A DNA stretch of 14,327 nt from JAWUVP01 sp034112285 (GTDB lineage: Bacteria > Pseudomonadota > Gammaproteobacteria > JABDGN01), in contig JAWUVP010000001.1 of NCBI GenBank assembly GCA_034112285.1, positions 1 through 14,327 of the forward strand. Direction: 5' to 3'. Positions 6,473 to 12,892 of the stretch are shown here, in pieces. The notes below the pieces were generated by a model that worked only from the letters and a program-made list of their open reading frames with translations, was not told where the DNA came from and ran no database searches. Positions within the stretch are counted from its first letter, which is position 1, and every line of letters starts with the position of its first letter. The position numbers and the translations under genes are program-made.

Positions 6473-7378
6473 ATGTTTTCAGGAAGTTTGGTCGCTCTCA
6501 TTACCCCCATGCTTGACTCTGGCGAGCTTGATTTTCAAGCTCTTGAGCGGTTGATTGATTTGCACCTTAAAGCCGGCTCCGATGGCTTGGTTATTTTAGG
6601 CAGCACCGGTGAAGGCTCGGCCTTGGCTTGGGATGAACGGGTTGCGTTTGTGCGCTATACACTAAATAAAGTCGATAAGCGCATTCCCGTGATTGTGGGT
6701 GTGGGCACTAGCTCCACGCAAATGACGATTGAGCAAGCGCAAAAAATGGCTGACTTGGGTGTTGATGGCTTATTGGTTATTTGCCCCTATTACAATAAAC
6801 CGACCCAAGAAGGTATCTACCAGCATTTCGCCTTGCTCAATGAGCAGGTGAATTGTCCGGTTATTCTTTATAATCATCCTGGCCGCACCGGCTCAGACAT
6901 GGAGCCTGAAATGGTTGCACGTTTAGCGGTGTTACCTAATATTGTGGGTATTAAAGAAGCCAAAGTTGATGCTGAGCGTTTTAAAGCCTTGCAAGCTTTG
7001 GCTGGTGATAGCTTTGAATTATACAGCGGTAATGATGATACTTGTTTGGACTTGTTTCAACACGGTGCTAGCGGTGTCATCTCTGTGGTGGCCAATATTA
7101 TTCCTGAGCAAATGCAGGTCTTATCGGCAGCGGCGCTTAAGGGTGATTGGGAGCAGGCGCAAAATTTGCTAACAGAATATTTGCCCTTGATGCAAGCTAT
7201 GAATATTGAAAGCAACCCTATCCCGGTTAAATGGGCTGTGGCAAAACTTAATCAACAAGAAAAAGGTATTCGCCTACCGTTAACGTTGTTAACGCCGGCG
7301 GGTCAAATTAAATTAGAAAAGTGCTTGGCCAATTTCGGCTTAGTCGCGAAGGAGAATGTGCATGTTAAAATTGCTTAG
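6473..7378 (+). CDS. dapA: 4-hydroxy-tetrahydrodipicolinate synthase
   Basis: Condenses pyruvate with aspartate semialdehyde, the first step committed to lysine and meso-diaminopimelate, needed for peptidoglycan. 301 residues against 292 in E. coli, a TIM-barrel aldolase. Catalytic residues fall at exact E. coli numbers: T45 (in GSTGE; position 44 is Ser rather than Thr), Y107 in PYYNKPTQEG, Y133 and R138 in ILYNHPGRTG, and the Schiff-base lysine K161 in GIKEA. The extra length is at the C-terminus. Only a weak AGG (6464-6466) precedes the ATG. It is the first gene of a compact series and overlaps bamC by 17 nt, the gammaproteobacterial dapA-bamC-purC order. Confidence 0.97.
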   Translation: MFSGSLVALITPMLDSGELDFQALERLIDLHLKAGSDGLVILGSTGEGSALAWDERVAFVRYTLNKVDKRIPVIVGVGTSSTQMTIEQAQKMADLGVDGLLVICPYYNKPTQEGIYQHFALLNEQVNCPVILYNHPGRTGSDMEPEMVARLAVLPNIVGIKEAKVDAERFKALQALAGDSFELYSGNDDTCLDLFQHGASGVISVVANIIPEQMQVLSAAALKGDWEQAQNLLTEYLPLMQAMNIESNPIPVKWAVAKLNQQEKGIRLPLTLLTPAGQIKLEKCLANFGLVAKENVHVKIA

Positions 7379-7973
7379 TCAGTTAACCGCGTTGGTAGGC
7401 GCAAGTGTTTTATTATCGGGTTGTTTTTTTGGCCCGCAAGGCTACATTCATGACCGTGGAAAAGATTATTTGAAAAGCCAATCTGAGCCTAGCTTGAAAC
7501 TGCCTGCCAATATGCACGCGGCTAAGGTGACTCCGGCATTGGCAATGGAACCCGGCCCAGATTTTCACAGTGCCAGCGCGCCTTCATTGGTGCCGCCGGG
7601 CCAAAATAATAAGCAGATTAGTGCGCCAGCAGCCAGCCAGACTGTTAGCCAGCCATTGAAAGCAACCGTTGGCCAAGGCGCCGCTGGCTTTGCTGTGTTA
7701 AAGCTTTCTGCTAGTTATGCGCAAAATTGGAAAGTGTTGATTCACGCGTTGCCAACGTTGGGCTACCAAGTGATTGGCAGTGATAAAAAAACCGGTGTAC
7801 TGGAAGTGATGACGCCCTCTGCTGGCAATGCCATTTCAGAAATTTATCAATTTAAAATTTTAGACGGCACCAGTGGAAGCATTGTTTCGGTGTTAGACCA
7901 AAGTGGTGATAATTTACCTGAGGCAGATGCCAAAGCTATTTTAATGAAGTTGCAACAAAAAGTAGGGACCTAG
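7362..7973 (+). CDS. bamC: BamC/NlpB-like outer-membrane lipoprotein, short form
   Basis: Probable lipoprotein partner of the BAM complex that inserts beta-barrel proteins into the outer membrane. I place the start at the ATG 7362, because AAGGAG (7349-7354) is 7 nt before it but only 1 nt before the in-frame ATG at 7356. That gives 203 residues with a lipoprotein signal: hydrophobic core and lipobox LSG-C21, with Phe at +2, compatible with outer-membrane sorting. After C21 comes YIHDRGKDYLKSQSEP...LKLP, resembling the extended N-terminal BamC segment. A Ser/Ala/Pro/Gln-rich linker follows, then one alpha/beta domain (about residues 105-203). E. coli BamC has about 344 residues and two helix-grip domains, so this form seems to carry only one. 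The assignment rests on operon position, lipobox and weak similarity. Confidence 0.75.
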   Translation: MLKLLSQLTALVGASVLLSGCFFGPQGYIHDRGKDYLKSQSEPSLKLPANMHAAKVTPALAMEPGPDFHSASAPSLVPPGQNNKQISAPAASQTVSQPLKATVGQGAAGFAVLKLSASYAQNWKVLIHALPTLGYQVIGSDKKTGVLEVMTPSAGNAISEIYQFKILDGTSGSIVSVLDQSGDNLPEADAKAILMKLQQKVGT

Positions 7974-7975
7974 GT

Positions 7976-8686
7976 ATGCAAAAAGGTGAGTTATTATATT
8001 CGGGTAAGGCAAAATCAGTTTATGCCTGTGATGACGCTGATAAGGTTATTATAGATTTTCGTAATGATGTGTCAGCTTACAATGGCGATAAACTGGCTAA
8101 ATTAAGCAATAAAGGCATGATTAATAATAAAATTAATGCGTTTATTATGGATTACCTCACCGCCGAAGGTATTAGCACGCATCATATTAAAATGTTGAGT
8201 TCACATAAAGAATTAGTGCACCGTTTGGATATGATTCCGATTGAATGTGTGGTGCGTAATCGCGTCGCGGGTAGTCTCGCAAAACGATTTGATATGGAAG
8301 AGGGCACAGAATTGCCCGAGCCTATTTTTGAATTTTATTTAAAAGATGACGCTTTAGGCGATCCATTGGTCAACGAATCACATATTCATGTCTTTAACTG
8401 GGCTACCGATGAAGACGTGGCAGAAATGAAACGTTTGAGCTTACGTGTAAATGAGCTAGTAAGCCCCTTGTTTGCGCAAAAAGAGATGTTGTTGGTGGAC
8501 TACAAACTAGAGTTTGGACACTTAGACGGCAAGCTGTGTTTGGGGGACGAACTAACGCCCGATGGTTGCCGTATTTGGGACGCCAAAACAGGTGAAAAAA
8601 TGGATAAAGACCGTTTTCGTCGCGATATGGGGCATGTGGTTGAATACTACCAGCAAGTAGCTGAGCGACTAGGAGTGGCGCTATAA
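7976..8686 (+). CDS. purC: Phosphoribosylaminoimidazole-succinocarboxamide (SAICAR) synthase
   Basis: Joins CAIR to aspartate with ATP in de novo purine synthesis. 236 residues, against 237 in E. coli. Family blocks in order: LLYSGKAKSVY near the N-terminus (nucleotide-binding region), FRNDVSAYNG, IECVVRNRVAGS, DYKLEFG and GDELTPDGCRIWD. It starts 2 nt after the bamC stop, with AGGGA (7964-7968) spaced 7 nt from the ATG. Its last codons contain AGGAG (8671-8675), apparently the ribosome-binding site of the next gene, whose proposed start overlaps the purC TAA. The position after bamC is typical of gammaproteobacteria. Confidence 0.97.
   Translation: MQKGELLYSGKAKSVYACDDADKVIIDFRNDVSAYNGDKLAKLSNKGMINNKINAFIMDYLTAEGISTHHIKMLSSHKELVHRLDMIPIECVVRNRVAGSLAKRFDMEEGTELPEPIFEFYLKDDALGDPLVNESHIHVFNWATDEDVAEMKRLSLRVNELVSPLFAQKEMLLVDYKLEFGHLDGKLCLGDELTPDGCRIWDAKTGEKMDKDRFRRDMGHVVEYYQQVAERLGVAL
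8671..8685 (+). promoter_or_regulatory. Ribosome-binding site and ATA start codon of the nicotinamidase gene
   Basis: AGGAG at 8671-8675 is followed after 7 nt by ATA (8683-8685), in the nicotinamidase frame and overlapping the purC stop TAA (8684-8686). From the upstream in-frame stop at 8662-8664 to codon 8725 the frame contains no ATG, GTG or TTG. Rare starts available are ATA (8683) and ATT (8689); the spacing favours ATA. Confidence 0.5.
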
Positions 8687-9336
8687 GCATTCATCTTGAC
8701 CCAGCACAGACCGCAAGTTTTGATGTGGATGCACAAAACACCTTCACCCCTCTTTGTGAAGATGAATTGCCGGTACCAGGTGGTGATGAAATTGGGGCTG
8801 CTCTCAATGCCCAAGCAAATTATGCACACTGGCGCATTGGCTCAAAAGATGCGCACAGCCCACAAGCCATTTGGGTTGCCAATGCTTCCCTGCCAGCCTT
8901 AACACCGCTTGAAGGTGAAAACGTTGACCTAGCCTGGCCATTACACGCCGTACCCGGTACGCGTGGGTTTGAATTATTAGCAGAATTACCCTCACCCAAA
9001 GACTATGATTTTTTCGTCTGGAAGGGCGTGGAGCCAGATATGCACCCCTATGGTGCGCTGTATCATGATTTACAAGCCAAATTGAGCACAGGGGTGATTG
9101 AATTTTTGCGAATGAATCATATTGATTCGGTCTTGATTGGAGGCCTGGCATTAGATTTTTGCGTGAAAGTAACCGCCCTACAATTGGCGCGGGTGGGTAT
9201 TCGCGTGGTGGTTAATTTAGCCGCATGCAAAGGGCTTTATCCTGATACCTGCCTGACAGCCAAAGAAGAAATGCGTGCTGCCGGTATACATATTATTGAT
9301 AATTTAAATGAGCTAAGTCTTGATTATGCAGATTGA
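8683..9336 (+). CDS. pncA: Nicotinamidase, probable non-canonical start
   Basis: Hydrolyses nicotinamide to nicotinate and ammonia, feeding NAD salvage with the next gene. Counting from ATA 8683 gives 217 residues. Isochorismatase-like fold with the catalytic triad D16 (in FDVDAQNTF), K114 (FVWKGVEPD) and C160 (GLALDFCVK). Likely metal ligands are D56 and H58 in SKDAHSP and H88 in WPLHAVPG. The first ATG/GTG/TTG in frame is the GTG at 8725, one codon before the catalytic Asp. That start would delete the first beta strand and has no Shine-Dalgarno sequence, so I reject it. The upstream residues ISIHLDPAQTASF read like a normal N-terminus for this family. The gene overlaps purC by 4 nt and pncB by 11 nt, suggesting coupled translation. 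The function is secure; the start is inferred, and a base-calling error cannot be excluded. Confidence 0.88.
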   Translation: MSIHLDPAQTASFDVDAQNTFTPLCEDELPVPGGDEIGAALNAQANYAHWRIGSKDAHSPQAIWVANASLPALTPLEGENVDLAWPLHAVPGTRGFELLAELPSPKDYDFFVWKGVEPDMHPYGALYHDLQAKLSTGVIEFLRMNHIDSVLIGGLALDFCVKVTALQLARVGIRVVVNLAACKGLYPDTCLTAKEEMRAAGIHIIDNLNELSLDYAD

Positions 9337-10501
9337 ATCGTTACTCGACACGGACTTATACAAACTCACCATGATGCAAGCGGTGTTGCATAATGCACCC
9401 GAAGCCAATGTTGCATATCGGTTTGTTAACCGCAGCAGTGAGGTCGATTTGCGACCCTATTGCGAGGCCATTAATCGCGAAATTGATGCGCTGTGTGAGC
9501 TGCGTTTTGGTAAAGCAGAGTTGGCTTATCTGTCAACTTTAGGTTTTTTTCGCAGTGAGTTTTTAGAGTTTTTACGAATTTTTCAGCTAAACCGCGAGTT
9601 TATTCAGGTAAGCGAAGGTGACGAAAATTTGCAAATCAGCATTAAAGGCCCTTGGCTGCATACTATTTTATTTGAAGTGCCGGTGCTGGCGATTGTGAGC
9701 GAAGCGTATACCACCACTAATTTTCCAGCACCCAATTTAGCGGAAGGCCGCGCCCGGATTGAAGAAAAAGTCTCCACGATTAAGCAAGCAAACGTTAGTG
9801 CTGCTTATAACATTACTGACTTTGGAACGCGCCGTCGTTTTTCACGCGCCTGGCAGTGCGAAGTGGTCAAAACCTTACAAGCGCAATTGCCGGATCATTT
9901 TGTGGGTACCAGCAATGTTAAGCTGGCCATGCAGTTTGGTTTAAAGCCTATTGGCACCATGGCGCATGAATATTTTCAGGCATATCAAGCTTTGGGCCGA
10001 CGTTTGGTTGATAGTCAAAAAGATGCCTTGCAAAGTTGGGCGAATGAATACCGCGGTAACTTAGGTATTGCCTTATCTGACATTGTTGGCATTGATGCTT
10101 TTTTACGTGATTTTGATTTATATTTTTGTAAATTATTTGATGGTGTACGCCATGATTCGGGTGACCCCTTTACTTGGGGCGATAAAGTTTTAGCACATTA
10201 TGAAGCCAATGGCATTGATACGCATACCAAAAGTTTGGTGTTTAGTGATAATTTAACTATCCCCAAAACACTGGCTTTATTTAACTATTTTCATGAGCGT
10301 GCGCAATTAGGTTTTGGTATAGGCACCAATTTAACCAACGATTTAGGCTATAAACCTCTGAGTATTGTAATTAAAATGACACGCTGCAACGAACAGCCCG
10401 TGGCCAAAATAAGCGATGAGCCTAACAAAATCATTTGTGATGATCCGAGTTATTTAAAATATTTGCGACACGTGTTCAAGCTGGAAGATGACATCGACTA
10501 G
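9326..10501 (+). CDS. pncB: Nicotinate phosphoribosyltransferase
   Basis: Makes nicotinate mononucleotide from nicotinate and PRPP, coupled to ATP hydrolysis; it uses the product of the preceding nicotinamidase (Preiss-Handler salvage). From the ATG at 9326 it has 391 residues, the usual size. Motifs: SLLDTDLYKLTM at the N-terminus, FGTRRRFS, and GTMAHE with the probable autophosphorylated histidine H214. FDGVRHDSGDP and FGIGTNLTND (phosphoribosyl-phosphate region) follow. An in-frame TTG at 9320, 7 nt after a weak GAG, would add two residues; I prefer the ATG, as the sequence then opens like its family. It overlaps the nicotinamidase end by 11 nt. No clear intrinsic terminator follows before the tRNA promoter. 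Confidence 0.96.
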   Translation: MQIESLLDTDLYKLTMMQAVLHNAPEANVAYRFVNRSSEVDLRPYCEAINREIDALCELRFGKAELAYLSTLGFFRSEFLEFLRIFQLNREFIQVSEGDENLQISIKGPWLHTILFEVPVLAIVSEAYTTTNFPAPNLAEGRARIEEKVSTIKQANVSAAYNITDFGTRRRFSRAWQCEVVKTLQAQLPDHFVGTSNVKLAMQFGLKPIGTMAHEYFQAYQALGRRLVDSQKDALQSWANEYRGNLGIALSDIVGIDAFLRDFDLYFCKLFDGVRHDSGDPFTWGDKVLAHYEANGIDTHTKSLVFSDNLTIPKTLALFNYFHERAQLGFGIGTNLTNDLGYKPLSIVIKMTRCNEQPVAKISDEPNKIICDDPSYLKYLRHVFKLEDDID

Positions 10502-10628
10502 CGTTGTCGTTTGAAGTGTTTTTCGTCTGTCAATTTATGTTTGGCCACACGCTGCAGGGGCTTAAGTGTTCAAGAAATAAACGACTTGCCTTCATCTTCA
10601 TGGTCTGAGCAGTTAGTTCGATATTCCC

Positions 10629-10657
10629 TAGCCAAATCAATCACCTTCAGCTATAAT
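10629..10657 (+). promoter_or_regulatory. Promoter of tRNA-Leu (and possibly tig)
   Basis: A perfect -10 TATAAT (10652-10657) is preceded by TAGCCA (10629-10634; 4/6) with a 17-bp spacer. The predicted start near 10664 is about 12 nt before the mature tRNA, leaving a short 5' leader for RNase P. No good separate promoter was seen in the 39-42 bp between tRNA and tig, so read-through is plausible. Confidence 0.6.
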
Positions 10658-10675
10658 GCTAAGCCTCAAATGTAC

Positions 10676-10760
10676 GCGAGAGTGGTGGAATTGGTAGACA
10701 CGCTGGATTTAGGTTCCAGTGCCGCAAGGCGTGAGAGTTCGAGTCTCTCCTTTCGTACCA
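10676..10760 (+). tRNA. tRNA-Leu, anticodon UAG
   Basis: 85 nt with encoded CCA (10758-10760). Acceptor GCGAGAG (10676-10682) pairs with CTTTCGT (10750-10756), including G-U wobbles at 1:72 and 5:68; the discriminator is A. The anticodon stem CTGGA/TCCAG encloses loop TTTAGGT with anticodon TAG at 10710-10712, reading CUA and other CUN codons. A long class II variable arm (GCC-GCAA-GGC) and the T arm GAGAG-TTCGAGT-CTCTC are present. Length and layout match E. coli tRNA-Leu(UAG). The gene lies 42 bp upstream of tig. Confidence 0.97.
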
Positions 10761-10802
10761 AATTAGACAACAATAACTAATGTTAAGTAACCAGAGGTAA
10801 TG

Positions 10803-12119
10803 ATGCAAGTATCAGTGTCAAAAGTAGGTAATATCGGTCGTAAACTCAATGTTGAAGTTCCTGAAAGTCAAATTCTAGAGCAGCAAGAAAAGCGTGTTCT
10901 AAAGATCGCCAAAGGCGTCAAAATGGATGGCTTTCGTAAAGGTAAAGTACCTTTGAACATTGTTAAAGAGCGTTACGCTGAAGAAGTTAACCGTGAAGTA
11001 ATGGGCGATGTTATTCAAACCTCATTGATTGAAGCCTTAACACAAGAAAAGCTTAACCCTGCAGGCATGCCACAAATTACCGAAACTAAATTTGAAGCCG
11101 GCAAACCTTTTACTTACGTTGCTGAGTTTGAAGTATACCCAGAGATTACGCTTAAAGATTTCTCTGACATTAGTGTTGAAAAATGTAACGCAGAGGTTAC
11201 GGATGCCGATGTAACGAAAACGTTAGAATCTATCCGTGGCCAATATAAAGATTGGCAAGCTGTTGAGCGTGCTTGTAAAGAAGGCGATCAAGCTGACTTG
11301 AACTTTAACGGCAGCATTGACGGTGAAGAGTTCGAAGGCGGCAAAGCAGAAAACTTTAAGTTAGAATTAGGCGCAGGCAAAATGATCCCTGGTTTTGAAA
11401 CCGGCATCATTGGCATGCAAGCCGGTGAAGAAAAAGTTATTCAAGTTACTTTCCCTGATGAATATGCCGAAGCCTCATTAGCGGGCAAAGTGGCTGATTT
11501 TGCCATTAAAATTAACGCGGTTGAAGAGTCTGCATTGCCTGAGCTAAACGATGAGTTAGCTAAAAAATTGGGCGTAGAAGGCGGCTTGACTGACCTAACG
11601 GCTGAAGTGCGTAAAAACATGGAACGTGAGTTAGAAAATAAACTGCATTCAGATTTAAAGCGTAAAGCGATGGATGAGCTCTATGCCAAAAACGAATTAG
11701 AGGTGCCTAAATCATTGGTTGACCGTGAAGTTGAACACATGGTTAAACAAATGATGCAACAATATGGCCAACAAGTTTCTGAAGAAGCAATAAAAGGCGT
11801 GCTAGAGCACAGCCGTGCTACTTTTGAAGTTGAAGCTCGCAAACGCTGTGGCTTAGGCTTGTTAACCTCAGAAATTATTCAACAACATAAAATTGCCACT
11901 GACGATGCGCTCATTCGTGCCCGCGTTGAATCCATTGCGCAAGCTTATGAGAAGCCGCAAGAAGTTATTACGATGTATTACAATGACAAGGAGCGCTTAG
12001 CTACAATTGAAGGCTTAGTTATTGAAGATATGGTCGTTGATAAGATTTTAGAAGCGGCTACCGTCACTGAAAAAACCATCGCTTTTGATGACATTATGCA
12101 ACCAGAGAAAGATGCTTAA
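10803..12119 (+). CDS. tig: Trigger factor, ribosome-bound chaperone and peptidyl-prolyl isomerase
   Basis: Binds near the ribosome exit tunnel and shields nascent chains. I choose the second of two adjacent ATGs: AGAGG (10793-10797) lies 5 nt before 10803 but only 2 nt before 10800, and the family starts MQVSV. That gives 438 residues. The N-terminal ribosome-binding domain carries the FRK signature at 44-46 (DGFRKGKVP), at the E. coli position. A PPIase domain follows at about 150-245 (FNGSIDGEEFEGG...MIPGFETGIIGMQAGEE). The helical C-terminal arm domain includes EVRKNMERELENK. Order tig-clpP-clpX-lon is the standard proteobacterial block. Confidence 0.97.
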   Translation: MQVSVSKVGNIGRKLNVEVPESQILEQQEKRVLKIAKGVKMDGFRKGKVPLNIVKERYAEEVNREVMGDVIQTSLIEALTQEKLNPAGMPQITETKFEAGKPFTYVAEFEVYPEITLKDFSDISVEKCNAEVTDADVTKTLESIRGQYKDWQAVERACKEGDQADLNFNGSIDGEEFEGGKAENFKLELGAGKMIPGFETGIIGMQAGEEKVIQVTFPDEYAEASLAGKVADFAIKINAVEESALPELNDELAKKLGVEGGLTDLTAEVRKNMERELENKLHSDLKRKAMDELYAKNELEVPKSLVDREVEHMVKQMMQQYGQQVSEEAIKGVLEHSRATFEVEARKRCGLGLLTSEIIQQHKIATDDALIRARVESIAQAYEKPQEVITMYYNDKERLATIEGLVIEDMVVDKILEAATVTEKTIAFDDIMQPEKDA

Positions 12120-12158
12120 GTCGAATTTGGAATTAAGAATAAACAAGGAGATGTCATC

Positions 12159-12767
12159 GTGACAATTGAAAACACATTAGTGCCTATGGTAGTAGAGCAA
12201 ACTTCACGTGGTGAACGCTCTTACGATATTTATTCACGCTTATTAAAAGAGCGCGTTATTTTCTTATGTGGCCAAGTTGAAGATCACATGGCCAACTTAA
12301 TTGTTGCTCAGTTGTTGTTTCTCGAATCAGAAGATCCTGACAAAGATATTAGCATCTATATTAATTCTCCGGGTGGCGTTGTTACAGCGGGTTTAGCTAT
12401 TTATGACACCATGCAATTTATTAAGCCAGATGTTAGCACCTTATGTATTGGTCAAGCCGCTAGCATGGGCGCGTTGTTGTTGTGTGCAGGCGCTGAAGGT
12501 AAGCGTTTTGCGCTGCCAAACTCACGCGTGATGATTCACCAACCTTTAGGTGGTTTTCAAGGCCAAGCGACTGACATTGAAATTCATACTGCAGAAATCT
12601 TAGGCCTAAAACGCCGTCTAACTGAAATAATGGCATCGCATTGCAACAAAACGTCTGATGAAGTGCGTGATGCAACAGAGCGCGATAATTTCTTAAGCTC
12701 AGCTCAAGCAGCTGATTTTGGCTTAATTGATAAGGTGCTTAACGAACGCCCAGTTAAAGGCAAATAA
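12159..12767 (+). CDS. clpP: ATP-dependent Clp protease, proteolytic subunit
   Basis: Serine peptidase forming the double-heptamer chamber fed by ClpX. 202 residues. The catalytic triad is S102 (GQAASMGA), H127 (MIHQPLGG) and D176 (ERDNFLS). Subtracting five gives exactly the mature E. coli numbers 97, 122 and 171, so the propeptide seems to be only five residues (MTIEN) before TLVPMVVEQTSRGERSYD, against 14 in E. coli. The start is GTG at 12159, with AAGGAG (12145-12150) 8 nt upstream; the nearer ATG at 12151 is out of frame. It lies 39 bp after tig, probably in one transcript. Confidence 0.97.
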   Translation: MTIENTLVPMVVEQTSRGERSYDIYSRLLKERVIFLCGQVEDHMANLIVAQLLFLESEDPDKDISIYINSPGGVVTAGLAIYDTMQFIKPDVSTLCIGQAASMGALLLCAGAEGKRFALPNSRVMIHQPLGGFQGQATDIEIHTAEILGLKRRLTEIMASHCNKTSDEVRDATERDNFLSSAQAADFGLIDKVLNERPVKGK

Positions 12768-12821
12768 TTAATTCACTGCTGGCTTGGGTAAGTGCTTAAG
12801 TCAGTAAGTTGTTTCTATCTG

Positions 12822-12849
12822 CTTGAAATACAGCATATAATCACTATAT
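12822..12849 (+). promoter_or_regulatory. Candidate promoter(s) of clpX, heat-shock-like and sigma-70-like
   Basis: CTTGAAA (12822-12828) equals the sigma-32 -35 element. After 13 bp CACTATAT (12842-12849) partly fits the sigma-32 -10 CCCCATNT. A vegetative reading also exists: TTGAAA with TATATA (12845-12850), 16 bp apart. A perfect TATAAT at 12836-12841 lacks a good -35. Independent expression of clpX from clpP is suggested by the 125-bp gap. Confidence 0.45.
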
Positions 12850-12892
12850 ACATAGTAACTAACTACACAACCGAATTTTTAGGGGTATTGAA

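Noticed and set aside
8660..8700. PurC-nicotinamidase fusion by -1 frameshift at the purC stop
   Set aside because: The frames are related by -1, but the junction (GTGGCGCTATAA) has no slippery heptamer and no downstream structure was evident; a separate start with a good Shine-Dalgarno fits better.
8403..9151. Minus-strand ORFs across purC and the nicotinamidase gene
   Set aside because: They lie opposite well-supported genes, overlap each other and show no recognisable domains or ribosome-binding sites.
8725..9336. Nicotinamidase starting at GTG 8725
   Set aside because: It cuts off the first beta strand just before the catalytic Asp and has no Shine-Dalgarno sequence; residues encoded upstream in the same frame look like family sequence.
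10502..10590. Terminator after pncB
   Set aside because: A T5 tract exists but the possible stems around the stop codon are 4 bp; GTCGTTT...AAACGAC pairs only across about 65 nt.
10511..10780. 89-residue plus-strand ORF after pncB
   Set aside because: It runs through the tRNA-Leu promoter and the whole tRNA gene, has no ribosome-binding site and its product resembles nothing.
12768..12805. Terminator between clpP and clpX
   Set aside because: Only 4-bp stems can be drawn and no T run follows.
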